This document shows positions 1-8,633 of a stretch of DNA of 64,000 nucleotides, in pieces; positions within the stretch are counted from its first letter, which is position 1; each line of letters starts with the position of its first letter. The stretch is from Alkalihalobacillus alcalophilus ATCC 27647 = CGMCC 1.3604. Lineage in GTDB: Bacteria; Bacillota; Bacilli; Bacillales; Bacillaceae_D. Both the position numbers and the translations under genes were made by a program. The stretch lies in the NCBI RefSeq assembly GCF_000292245.2, contig NZ_ALPT02000008.1:1-64000 (forward strand), given 5' to 3'. A model generated the notes under the pieces. That model worked only from the letters and a program-made list of their open reading frames with translations, did not search any database and was not told where the DNA came from.

Positions 1-399
1 AAAGCGAAGCCTGTTCGCTCAGAAGCGAGAAAAATTAGGGGCGGCTGATGAAGACGCTCTTTGTCTTCACTCAGACGAACCGATTTTTCTCGAGCTTCTA
101 ACAGGCGCAGCTGGATTGAGTATAAAGCGTAGTCCGTTCGGTCAGAAGCGAGAAAAAATACAGGGCCAACGTTAAAGTCGCTCTTTGACTTTATAAGGTG
201 GACCGATTTTTCTCGAGCTTCTAACAGGCGCAGCTGGATTGAGTATAAAGCGTAGTCCGTTCGCTCAGAAGCGAGAAAAAATACAGGGCCAACGTTAAAG
301 TCGCTCTTTGACTTTATAAGGTGGACCGATTTTTCTCGAGCTTCTAACGGACGCAGCTAGATTAAATATAAAGCGAAGCCTATTCGCTCAGAAGCTGGA
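1..399. repeat. Tandem array of ~123-bp nested-hairpin repeats (3 units plus a truncated fourth)
   Basis: Units begin with TATAAAGCG at 121, 244 and 367, an exact period of 123 bp; the first unit is cut by the window edge. Each unit folds on itself: a 7-bp outer arm (GTCCGTT with AACGGAC, or GCCTGTT with AACAGGC), then AGAAGC with GCTTCT, then GAGAAAAAT with ATTTTTCTC, then a variable apical hairpin around the loop GCTCTTT. Units 2 and 3 are nearly identical, indicating recent duplication. The fourth unit (367-399) has lost the palindrome centre and runs straight into the stop codon of the neighbouring minus-strand gene. Solo copies lie at 46339 and 54822. The array is non-coding, and I cannot assign it to a named family. 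Confidence 0.9.
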
Positions 400-1737
400 T
401 TAACACTCCAAAAATTCTTCCTTAGCAAAGAGACTATTCATTGTTTGTGTAATCGCCTCTGCCAACTCAAGATGAACCATTTTTTTTTGATAAAAATCAT
501 TCATTGTTTCCCCTGTTTGACTAGCTGCAATCACTAAACTCTCTGGATTTCCCTGTACTAAACTCTTTTGATTTCCAACCGATAAAAAAGCCGATGTTTT
601 TGCTTCTGTTACAAGGATTAACGCTTGTGAAAAAGCCCGTTCTGATAAGACCCCTTCGATAAAAACAAAAAGATGGAGCTTTGAATTTTGTTGTTTGCTT
701 TGTTCAAGACTTCCTACTACTAAAATCTCCGTTGTTCCAATAGAAGCTTTCAACTGTATCGACTTGACAATGGTTCCTTCAATAGAAAAAACACCTAGTT
801 GTTCTCCTTTTGCATTTGCCTCATTAAGACCAAACGACTGACTCCAGCCACTATTCGAAAAGTTAGAATAAAACTTCCACATATGCTCACTCTCAATCTC
901 AAAATAACCCTCTTTTTCTGAAATATAGAGTGAGTTTATTAATTTGTTTCCACCTTCTTTTTCAAACGGTTCTAATGTAATGAGCGGCTTGGCTATACTC
1001 GGATGTTCATAGCGTTGAATTGAGGCATTATATACTTTTTTTAATTGAACCTCATTCATTACCAGGTTCGTATCAGCTAAATCTACTTCACGCCCGTCAT
1101 CCATTAAAAGAAGACGATCACAATACAAACTAGCCAAATTTAAATCATGTAAAACGGCTATAACGGTTAACCCAGTTTCTTCTGTCAAATTTTTTAAGGC
1201 GTTCAACAAACTCATCTGATGCGATAAATCAAGATGATTTGTCGGTTCATCCAATAATAATACTTCTGGTTGCTGAGCAAGGGCACGGGCAAGTAATACT
1301 CTCTGACGCTCCCCTCCACTTAATGTATGAAGCAACTTATGTTGAAAGGATTGTATGTTGGTATCTATAAGTGCTTGCTCGATAACCTCTTCATCTTTTT
1401 TGGTTAATTGTTGAAGCCAACCTTTTTGGTACGGGTATCTGCCTAAAGAAACAATCTCTCTTACATCGTAATGAAAAGATAACTCCGACATTTGTGGCAA
1501 AACAGCCATACGTTTTGCGAGCTCCTTTGAAGGATAGGAACTTATATTTTTCCCATGAAGAGTGATTGAACCTTGTGCAAGCTTTAGGCTACCATTAATC
1601 GCATTCATCAACGTCGATTTGCCACTTCCATTTGGCCCCACAATCCCAAAAAATTCTCCTTTTGGGACTTCAAATGAAATATCGTTAACGACTTTTCTTT
1701 CGTGATATTGTATGGATACATGTTCAACTTTCAACAT
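400..1737 (-). CDS. btuD: Cobalamin-type ABC transporter ATPase with C-terminal CbiZ-like domain
   Basis: This is the energising subunit of a corrinoid/iron-chelate class importer acting on the inner face of the membrane. Residues 1-260 are a complete FecE/BtuD-type ATPase: Walker A GPNGSGKST (34-42), signature LSGGERQR (139-146) and Walker B LLLDEP. Residues ~262-445 resemble adenosylcobinamide amidohydrolase (CbiZ), with a TEAK segment near 377. B. subtilis YvrA (BtuD) has the same two-part build and about 441 residues. The CbiZ part looks eroded: where the family usually has a GTGTD-like motif, this protein reads GNPES (396-400). I chose the ATG at 1737, behind AGAGGTG, over the TTG one codon upstream. 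It follows the permease gene by 13 bp, as in an operon. The hairpin repeat array begins at its stop codon. Substrate specificity is inferred from architecture. Confidence 0.85.
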   Translation of the reverse strand: MLKVEHVSIQYHERKVVNDISFEVPKGEFFGIVGPNGSGKSTLMNAINGSLKLAQGSITLHGKNISSYPSKELAKRMAVLPQMSELSFHYDVREIVSLGRYPYQKGWLQQLTKKDEEVIEQALIDTNIQSFQHKLLHTLSGGERQRVLLARALAQQPEVLLLDEPTNHLDLSHQMSLLNALKNLTEETGLTVIAVLHDLNLASLYCDRLLLMDDGREVDLADTNLVMNEVQLKKVYNASIQRYEHPSIAKPLITLEPFEKEGGNKLINSLYISEKEGYFEIESEHMWKFYSNFSNSGWSQSFGLNEANAKGEQLGVFSIEGTIVKSIQLKASIGTTEILVVGSLEQSKQQNSKLHLFVFIEGVLSERAFSQALILVTEAKTSAFLSVGNQKSLVQGNPESLVIAASQTGETMNDFYQKKMVHLELAEAITQTMNSLFAKEEFLEC

Positions 1738-1750
1738 CAAATCACCTCTT

Positions 1751-2827
1751 TCACACTTGTTCTCTTCGTTGACGAATTAAGATAATCGCAAAGATCGGAG
1801 CCCCAATCATCGCGGTAATAACACCGATCGGTAATTCAGTTGGAGCGATAATCGTACGAGCAACTAAATCCGTTAAGGCAAGAAAACCAGCCCCAACAAA
1901 CATTGATAAAGGTAATAGATGACGATGATTTGCTCCCCATAATAACCTCGTAATATGTGGAACGACTAGTCCAACAAAACCGATAGTTCCAGCGACTGCC
2001 ACCGCACCGCCTGTTATAATAGTCGCCCCTATTAAAATCACATATTTACGAACACGAACATTGACCCCTAACTGACGAGCCGTTTCTTCTCCAAAAGCTA
2101 ATGCATTTAACTCTTGTCGATTAAAAAATAACAAAAGAAAACCGATAACTAATAAGACTAGAGCCATCCACACATAATTCCAGCCCCGCATCGCAACACT
2201 CCCCATTAACCAGCCAATAATTTGTCTCAGTTCTTCCCCTGTTAAAGCGATCATTAAAGAGATAAACGCCCCTAAAAAAGAACTAAAGACGATCCCAGCT
2301 AATATAATCGTTTCACTCGACATGGAACGTTGCACCATTCTCGAGAAGCTAATAACGAGGATTAAAGTAATAAAAGCGGAAAGGATGCTCACAATAGGTA
2401 ATGTGAAAAAACCTAAACCTGGGATCGTTATTCCCAAAAAAAGAACAAAAACAGCTCCCACTGCTCCGCCAGATGAAACACCAAGTGTATATGGGTCTGC
2501 AAGCGGATTTTTCAAAAAGCCTTGAAAAGCTGCCCCTGCTAACGCCAAACTAGCTCCAACAATCATCGCGAGCAACACACGTGGCAAACGAATTTGCATC
2601 ACAATATTAACAATACTCGCTTCAAATTGTTCATTAATGGGAAAATAAAAACCGTGCGCTAAAATGATTTGAATAACCATCTTAAAAGGAATTTCCACAC
2701 TACCTTTACTAACCGATAAAATTAAAGCAAATAAACAAAAAGCAATAACAATTATGTATTGTATAACTCGATTATTGATAAAAAACCTTTGGATAAATGG
2801 AGGCAGCAAGTTTCCCACTCCCTTCAT
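1751..2827 (-). CDS. btuC: FecCD/BtuC-family ABC transporter permease
   Basis: Integral membrane permease of an iron-siderophore/cobalamin importer, partner of the ATPase just downstream. About 355 residues with some 9-10 hydrophobic segments. It carries the family signatures RLPRVLLAMIVGASLALAGA near the N-terminus, PLADPYTLGVSSGGA, and GTIGFVGLVVPHITR near the C-terminus. The start is uncertain: ATG at 2827 has a poor ribosome site, while TTG at 2809 sits behind a good AAGGGAG. A binding-protein gene normally precedes such a permease; here only a 35-codon fragment overlaps the 5' end. No B12 riboswitch is visible in the short upstream gap. Corrinoid specificity is inferred from similarity of the layout to yvrABC of B. 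subtilis. Confidence 0.87.
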   Translation of the reverse strand: MKGVGNLLPPFIQRFFINNRVIQYIIVIAFCLFALILSVSKGSVEIPFKMVIQIILAHGFYFPINEQFEASIVNIVMQIRLPRVLLAMIVGASLALAGAAFQGFLKNPLADPYTLGVSSGGAVGAVFVLFLGITIPGLGFFTLPIVSILSAFITLILVISFSRMVQRSMSSETIILAGIVFSSFLGAFISLMIALTGEELRQIIGWLMGSVAMRGWNYVWMALVLLVIGFLLLFFNRQELNALAFGEETARQLGVNVRVRKYVILIGATIITGGAVAVAGTIGFVGLVVPHITRLLWGANHRHLLPLSMFVGAGFLALTDLVARTIIAPTELPIGVITAMIGAPIFAIILIRQRREQV

Positions 2828-2879
2828 GACAGCCAATAGAGAAGATTAGTGCCAATAAAAACCGTGTTCTCTCTTTCAT
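2772..2879 (-). pseudogene. Remnant of a substrate-binding lipoprotein gene (btuF-like leader)
   Basis: A 35-codon frame opens with ATG behind AGAAGGGAATAAAGC, a good ribosome site. It encodes a charged N-terminus, a hydrophobic core and a lipobox-like cysteine (MKERTRFLLALIFSIGC), then 18 unremarkable residues before a TAA. This is what the start of a BtuF-type binding lipoprotein would look like, and it sits exactly where btuF stands relative to btuC in B. subtilis (yvrC-yvrB). The body of about 290 residues is missing. The frame overlaps the 5' end of the permease gene in another phase. I read it as the scar of an internal deletion. A genuine short lipoprotein or chance ORF is the alternative. 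Confidence 0.5.
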
Positions 2880-2915
2880 GCTTTATTCCCTTCTACATCA
2901 ATTTTTTATTTAGTC

Positions 2916-2947
2916 AAAAAGGCACTCCCCTAATGAGAGGAATGCCT
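2916..2947 (-). terminator. Rho-independent terminator after resE
   Basis: Read on the minus strand, AGGCATTCCTC and GGGGAGTGCCT form an 11-bp stem with two G-T pairs around the loop TCATTA, followed by TTTTTG. It ends the resDE transcript before the btu genes. Confidence 0.85.
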
Positions 2948-3057
2948 GATAGTTTTAGCCATCAATTCATTTCGTTTACGATGATAATCGAATCAACAAT
3001 TCACCCTATTCAATTCATATACTACCAAATTCATGCGTTTTCTGCTACCCTTTAATG

Positions 3058-4824
3058 CTAGATGATCGGTAACTTAAATGAGAAACAAGTTCCTTCGTTT
3101 AATTTGCTACGAACTGTAATTTCCCCTTTATGTGAATCAATAATGTTTTTAGCAATTGCCAGTCCAAGCCCTGTTCCACCTTTAGCTCGAGTTCTTGCTT
3201 TATCAGCCTTATAAAAACGTTCAAAAACATAGGGCAAATCTTGTTCAGCAATTCCCGAACCATTATCATCGACATCAAATAAAAAGTAATTTTCGTCACG
3301 ATTTACTTTTACGGTCACTCGCCCACCTTTTGGCGTATGACGAAGGGCATTATGAATTAAATTCGTTAAAACTTGTTCAATTCGATCAGGATCAAAATAA
3401 CCAGTCGGTAAATCTGCAATTGTTTCTAGGTTAAGAGAAATCTCTTCATCTTTTGCTAAACCATTAAACTTTCGGACAACCTTTTGAATAAAAGTGTGAA
3501 TATCCATTTCATCCTTTTGTAAATCAACATAGCCTGCTTCCATTCGAGCGATATCAAGAAGTTCATTAACAAGGCGTCCCATTCTTAACGATTCATCATA
3601 AATAATCCGAGCCAATTCCTTTTTCTCTTCATGGCTTTCAGCTATATCATCAATAATTGCTTCACTATACCCTTGTAACATAGAAATGGGAGTACGGAGT
3701 TCATGAGACACATTCGCAATAAAATCTTTACGCAATTTATCATGCTGTCTCTCTTCCGTCATATCACGAATAACAGCCACGGCCCCACGGATTTGATCTG
3801 CATCATATAGGGGAGTCATTAAAATGGCCCAGCTCCGACCTTGAATATTCATCTCCAACTGTTGCTCTTTCTCACCAGCCACAACCTTTTGGAAGAGATT
3901 ATTCAATTCGACTGGAGTCATTTCCTGATTAATCACACCATCTTCGTATAACCATGACTCTAAAAAACGCTCAGCAGGAGGATTTGTAATCATGACCTCC
4001 CCTTGCCGATTAAACGTAATAACCCCATCAGCCATACTAATTAAAATTCGAGAAAGCTGTTCCTTCTCTTGATTTAATTCAGTCATAGAGACGTTTAAAT
4101 CTCGTGCCATTCGGTTAAAGGCCATACCTAATAAGCCAATTTCATCATGACTGACAATCGGAATTTTCGATTCAAATTTCCCCCTAGCCAGTTCAAGTGC
4201 TGCTTCACGCATTCTTCTTAATGGGGCGGTAATTCTCGTTGACAGAAAAAAGGCAAAAATCGTTGTCAAAACAATCGCGATTCCAGCAGATAAATAAATA
4301 ATACCTTTTGTTTCTCGAGAAGTTTCCTCAATAACATCTAAAGATTGATATAAAAAAACAGCACTATTATCCACTTCATTTGTTCTTAACGGAACACCTG
4401 CAACCATTAGTTCAGGGGCGGTATAGTTGGAATCATCCAACATAAATTTGCCTTCTTCTATAACAACAGATTGCCCTTCAAACACTTGTGATAATCTTTC
4501 ATTCTGATAAAACACTTCTAATGGTAAATTCCAACTTCCAGGCTCAACTTTATCCATCACTTTTTTCCCTTGATTGACAAGGATAATATTGATTTCTAAA
4601 AGCTCTGTATATTGGCCAATCCTCATTAAGGCTTCATCCTGATCGGTATATCCGTCATAAATGTTTGCAATCATATTCGCATGATGAACAAGTTGTGATT
4701 CCGCCTCTTGAATATGAAATTTTTCAAATGAACGTAATAACATCACCATTAAAATCGTTAACACGACCGTCACAAGCAAAAGAAATGTAAACCATAATTT
4801 CCCTACAACACTCCGCCAAAGCAT
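3058..4824 (-). CDS. resE: Sensor histidine kinase ResE
   Basis: Membrane sensor kinase of the ResDE system, which in B. subtilis turns on aerobic/anaerobic respiration and cytochrome genes under oxygen limitation or nitric oxide. The 588 residues show, in order: TM1 (~10-30), an extracytoplasmic sensor region (~31-175), TM2 (~176-198), HAMP (~200-250), a PAS domain (~255-355), a HisKA dimerisation domain with the phospho-acceptor histidine in NVSHELRTP (~372), and a HATPase_c domain with DNGSGI and GGTGLGLAIAK motifs. Its ATG overlaps the resD stop codon by one base (TAATG), so the two are translationally coupled. Order, length and neighbours match B. subtilis resE. Confidence 0.95.
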   Translation of the reverse strand: MLWRSVVGKLWFTFLLLVTVVLTILMVMLLRSFEKFHIQEAESQLVHHANMIANIYDGYTDQDEALMRIGQYTELLEINIILVNQGKKVMDKVEPGSWNLPLEVFYQNERLSQVFEGQSVVIEEGKFMLDDSNYTAPELMVAGVPLRTNEVDNSAVFLYQSLDVIEETSRETKGIIYLSAGIAIVLTTIFAFFLSTRITAPLRRMREAALELARGKFESKIPIVSHDEIGLLGMAFNRMARDLNVSMTELNQEKEQLSRILISMADGVITFNRQGEVMITNPPAERFLESWLYEDGVINQEMTPVELNNLFQKVVAGEKEQQLEMNIQGRSWAILMTPLYDADQIRGAVAVIRDMTEERQHDKLRKDFIANVSHELRTPISMLQGYSEAIIDDIAESHEEKKELARIIYDESLRMGRLVNELLDIARMEAGYVDLQKDEMDIHTFIQKVVRKFNGLAKDEEISLNLETIADLPTGYFDPDRIEQVLTNLIHNALRHTPKGGRVTVKVNRDENYFLFDVDDNGSGIAEQDLPYVFERFYKADKARTRAKGGTGLGLAIAKNIIDSHKGEITVRSKLNEGTCFSFKLPII

Positions 4825-5540
4825 TACTCTTTTTGACCTTCAAACTTATAACCGACACCCCACACTGTTGAAATCATCGCAGCAGCTTCTTGTGAAATCC
4901 GGTTGAGCTTTTCTCTTAACCGTTTAATATGAGTATCTACCGTACGAAGATCACCAAAGAAATCATAATTCCAAACGTCTTTTAAAAGTTGCTCACGTGA
5001 AAATACTTTATCAGGGGCTTGAGCTAAATAATGCAATAATTCATACTCTTTTGGAGTTAAATTAATTTCCTGCCCTGATACAGTTACGCGATGGGCATCA
5101 TTATCAATAACAAGGTTTTGAAAAACAAGCATATCTTTCGCTTGCGTTTCCGTTTGCAAAAACTTCGTCGTCGAAGAGCGTCTTAATAACGCTTTAACCC
5201 GTAGAACAACCTCTCTTGGACTAAACGGTTTGACGATGTAATCATCTGTCCCTGCTTCAAATCCTTGAACACGATTCGCTTCTTCTCCTTTTGCCGTTAA
5301 CATCATGACAGGGGTCGCTTTCGTTTTTCTTAATTCTAAACAAACTTCAAGCCCATCCATACCAGGCATCATTAAATCAAGTAAAATTAAATCATAATCT
5401 TGATCTAATGCCTTTTTTAGAGCTACCTCGCCATTTTCCGCTTCTTCTACTAGGTAATTTTCACGCTCTAAATTCATTTTTAACAATCTACGAATACGAT
5501 CTTCATCATCTACAACTAAAATACGTGCTTCTTTTTCCAT
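4824..5540 (-). CDS. resD: Response regulator ResD
   Basis: OmpR/PhoB-type DNA-binding regulator, phosphorylated by ResE. The receiver domain (1-~120) has the acidic pocket VVDDED near the N-terminus, the phospho-acceptor Asp55 in LLDLMMPGMDG, and a conserved Lys in DDYIVKPFSPRE. The winged-helix output domain (~140-235) has NLTPKEYELL and DLRTVDTHIKRLREKL. 238 residues, as in B. subtilis. The ATG at 5540 follows AGGAGGCGTATTCA. It begins its own transcription unit, since a terminator separates it from resC; readthrough from resABC, known in B. subtilis, remains possible. Confidence 0.95.
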   Translation of the reverse strand: MEKEARILVVDDEDRIRRLLKMNLERENYLVEEAENGEVALKKALDQDYDLILLDLMMPGMDGLEVCLELRKTKATPVMMLTAKGEEANRVQGFEAGTDDYIVKPFSPREVVLRVKALLRRSSTTKFLQTETQAKDMLVFQNLVIDNDAHRVTVSGQEINLTPKEYELLHYLAQAPDKVFSREQLLKDVWNYDFFGDLRTVDTHIKRLREKLNRISQEAAAMISTVWGVGYKFEGQKE

Positions 5541-5710
5541 TGAATACGCCTCCTAAAATAAAAAGCAGAGTCCGTTTACTCATCCCTACGAACATAGCTA
5601 AGTTGATTAATCTAATTTAAAATACGAGCCATCATTTCTTCTTGTCTTTATTGTATCATCAATCCTAATCATTATTAATAAAGAAAAATGGCCCTGTAAA
5701 AAGAAGATTT

Positions 5711-5743
5711 AAATAAAGAGACCCGTGCATTCGCAGGGTCTCT
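5711..5743 (-). terminator. Rho-independent terminator after resC
   Basis: On the minus strand AGAGACCC pairs with GGGTCTCT around an 11-nt loop and is followed by TTATTT. It lies five bases past the resC stop and separates resABC from resDE. Confidence 0.85.
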
Positions 5744-5747
5744 AAGG

Positions 5748-6938
5748 TCATCCCGCATAGGAATGTAGTCCAGCAATAACTAAATTAACAAATACTAGGT
5801 TAAACATAATAATCGCAAAACCGATAACACCGAGCCATGCAGAGCGTTCGCCATGCCACCCTTTTGATAAACGCAAATGTAAATAGGCCGCATAAAAAAG
5901 AAATGTAATTAGAGCCCAAACCTCTTTAGGATCCCATCCCCAAAATCTTGACCAAGCAATTTGAGCCCAGATCATTGCAAAAATGAGGCCACCTAATGCG
6001 AATACAGGGAAACCGATCGCAATCGCACGGTAACTAACTTCATCAATTGTTTGAGGACTAATGCTTTTGACTAATGGCTGAAAAATCGCCGCCACACGTT
6101 TTCTTGCTATTGAACGGATTAAAACATATAAAATAGCTCCGGCAAAAAACGACCAAAGAACTGTATTCAAATCATCAGAGCGAATAATCGCAGGTGCATT
6201 AATTATCGGTTCAAGGCGATCATTTGTTAACAGTGTTCCTTCATTAGGACCAATAATAGCTGGTAATTCGTAAACAATAGAGGCTTCAACACCATTTTCA
6301 TTTATATAAGAAAACTCTGCTTCATAGCCAATCATGTTAAAAACATTTGTTATGAGAATAAAACCAATCGTGCTTATTAACCCATACATAATTAATTCTA
6401 ATGAAACGGTTTTCTTATTCCGTTTCGTAAAATCAATCGTCCGAATTAAATAAATTAAACCAGCAGCAAATCCAATCGCTAATATCCCTTGACCTAATGC
6501 CACTGTAATGACGTGGATTTTCAACCAATTACTTTGTAAGGCAGGAATAAGGGGAGCAATTTCCCTCGGAAAAACAGATGCATAAGCAATCATTAACATG
6601 ACGACTGGCATCGTAAATAAGCCTAAAACATTCGTCCGGTAAATCATATATAAAATTACAAAAGCAATTCCTATTGCAATCCCGAGAAATGTCATATATT
6701 CAAACATATTAGAAACTGGTGCATGACCAGCTGCTATCCATCTTGTTACAAAATAACCTAACGAAAATAAACTTGCTATAATTGAGGCTACAAAACCATA
6801 TGTACCCCATTTATTATTTTTAATTTCTCCTTGCTTGTTGCGAAAGTTTTTTCCCGGTAAAGACACGGCGAACAAAATCGTCGCAGCAAGATAGAGGAAA
6901 AAGGCAACGAGTAAAAGATTCGAACTTAAAGCTGCCAT
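5748..6938 (-). CDS. resC: Cytochrome c biogenesis protein ResC (CcsA family)
   Basis: Polytopic membrane partner of ResB in system II cytochrome c maturation; the pair moves heme across the membrane and attaches it to apocytochrome. 396 residues with about eight hydrophobic segments. The tryptophan-rich WWD-type motif is visible in SRFWGWDPKEVWALITFL, and histidines suited to heme ligation occur in KIHVITVALG, in HLRLSKGWHGE and near the C-terminus. The ATG follows GGAGGGTTAAAA, two bases after the resB stop. It is the last gene of resABC, ending at a terminator. Confidence 0.95.
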   Translation of the reverse strand: MAALSSNLLLVAFFLYLAATILFAVSLPGKNFRNKQGEIKNNKWGTYGFVASIIASLFSLGYFVTRWIAAGHAPVSNMFEYMTFLGIAIGIAFVILYMIYRTNVLGLFTMPVVMLMIAYASVFPREIAPLIPALQSNWLKIHVITVALGQGILAIGFAAGLIYLIRTIDFTKRNKKTVSLELIMYGLISTIGFILITNVFNMIGYEAEFSYINENGVEASIVYELPAIIGPNEGTLLTNDRLEPIINAPAIIRSDDLNTVLWSFFAGAILYVLIRSIARKRVAAIFQPLVKSISPQTIDEVSYRAIAIGFPVFALGGLIFAMIWAQIAWSRFWGWDPKEVWALITFLFYAAYLHLRLSKGWHGERSAWLGVIGFAIIMFNLVFVNLVIAGLHSYAG

Positions 6939-6940
6939 TT

Positions 6941-8620
6941 TTAACCCTCCTGATTCCTTTTTTGATTTTCTATTTCATCTTGTTTCTCTTTTTCTTCTGC
7001 TTGATCGACAGGCTCTAAAAGGCCCGTATCTTTAATGACTTCTTTAATATCGGTTCTTAAAGTTAACCAGTTTTTATTTGTATGCCCAGCAATCCAAACT
7101 TCCCCGTTCATACGCTGGAACCAAATACGACGGTGAGCCCAATAAGAGCCTTGAATCAACCCGATCATAAAAATAGTTCCACCAGCAATTAATAATGGGA
7201 GTGTTAAATCTTTTCTTACTCCTAGACCTGTAACATTGCTCATGTCAACATCAATAAAGGATAGTTTAAACTCATGGTCTACATCCGCTACTGCTTGACC
7301 AGTACCTGGCAATTCATAGTTTTGCATAATGCCGACAAAACTGCGCTCACCCTCTGGTGTCAGAGGCGTAACCGTGTTAAAAATAAAGGCAGGATTATCT
7401 GGGATGCTAGAACGAGTAGCTGGTTCATTGTTGCTGTTCAAATAATAGTTTGGAAAGTATTCAATAATGGTAACTGTATACCCATCACCAAGATCATATA
7501 CTTTTTCTGGATCATTTAAATCAATATCTAAACGTCCAAAGCGTTCGCCTGTTTCTTTATTTTCAACTGTAAAACTCATGTTTTGTAATTCATTCATCTT
7601 ATAATCAAGCTGATAAAAATTAAACCCTTTATATTTTAATGGTTCATTTACACGTATTTCCGAGCGGGCTACCTCTTCTAAATCACCGACAACGCCAACT
7701 GGTGCATCGGGATCCGCTTCATATAAAACGGCGTTGGTCTGATAGGTTTTGACGACTGTCCCTTCTGCTCGTTCGATCGAATCTCTAAAGATTTCATCAT
7801 CAGGATCATAAAACTCAATGATAAATTGTTCATTTCCAATATATAATTCTTGATTGGTTCCCGGGACAACTGTATATTCCCCTTCACGAACCCAAACATG
7901 CTCGTCCACATAAAAACCAGGAAAATACCGCAACATACAACCCACTAAAAATAAAATAATTCCAAGATGGTTCACATATGGACCCCAACGGGAAAAGCGT
8001 CCTTTTTCAGCAACAAGATTGCCATTTTCTTCACGAACATTGTATTTCTTAGCCTTTAATCTAGCTTTTAAAACATCAAATTGCTCATCAATGTTAGTTA
8101 TTTTTGAAAAACCAAAAACTCGTTGTCTTTTCATAAAATTTTGATGGCGGGTAATCCGTTGTTTCTTTAAAGCACGATAAAGTGGGACAGCTCGATCAAG
8201 ACTCGCAATAATTAAAGAAACCCCAAGAGCGGCAATTAAAGCCATATACCACCACGAGCTATATAAATTATGAAAACCTAACTGATAGTAAAGTTCCCCT
8301 AATGTTCCATACTCTTCTTGATAAAACACAGCGGGATTTTCGCCACCAATATAAAATTGCTGCGGGAAAATCGTCCCAAATATCGAAGCAACAAGTAAAA
8401 TAACGATAATCCAAATGCCGACTTTAACAGATGAAAAGAACATCCAAATCTTATCAATTATATTCGATTTATACGTTTGGGAGCGTCTAGCTACACCTTC
8501 ATAGCGCATATTTAACAACGTTTTATCGTCATTTTCGTTGCCTAAAGGCTTCCCACATGACTCACAGATAATTGTGCCATGTGGATTTAAATGTCCACAT
8601 TCACATTTGATCTTATCCAT
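6941..8620 (-). CDS. resB: Cytochrome c biogenesis protein ResB
   Basis: Large membrane component of system II cytochrome c maturation. 559 residues: an N-terminal zinc-ribbon-like stretch (KCECGHLNPHG then CESCGKPLG), a transmembrane segment near 65-85, further segments near 125-145 and 210-230, a large extracytoplasmic domain (~235-470), then a last membrane segment and a basic/acidic tail. ResB-family heme-handling histidines are not pinpointed here. RBS GAGGTG precedes the ATG at 8620. It lies 13 bp after resA and 2 bp before resC, as in the B. subtilis operon. Confidence 0.93.
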   Translation of the reverse strand: MDKIKCECGHLNPHGTIICESCGKPLGNENDDKTLLNMRYEGVARRSQTYKSNIIDKIWMFFSSVKVGIWIIVILLVASIFGTIFPQQFYIGGENPAVFYQEEYGTLGELYYQLGFHNLYSSWWYMALIAALGVSLIIASLDRAVPLYRALKKQRITRHQNFMKRQRVFGFSKITNIDEQFDVLKARLKAKKYNVREENGNLVAEKGRFSRWGPYVNHLGIILFLVGCMLRYFPGFYVDEHVWVREGEYTVVPGTNQELYIGNEQFIIEFYDPDDEIFRDSIERAEGTVVKTYQTNAVLYEADPDAPVGVVGDLEEVARSEIRVNEPLKYKGFNFYQLDYKMNELQNMSFTVENKETGERFGRLDIDLNDPEKVYDLGDGYTVTIIEYFPNYYLNSNNEPATRSSIPDNPAFIFNTVTPLTPEGERSFVGIMQNYELPGTGQAVADVDHEFKLSFIDVDMSNVTGLGVRKDLTLPLLIAGGTIFMIGLIQGSYWAHRRIWFQRMNGEVWIAGHTNKNWLTLRTDIKEVIKDTGLLEPVDQAEEKEKQDEIENQKRNQEG

Positions 8621-8633
8621 TGTTACACCTCAA

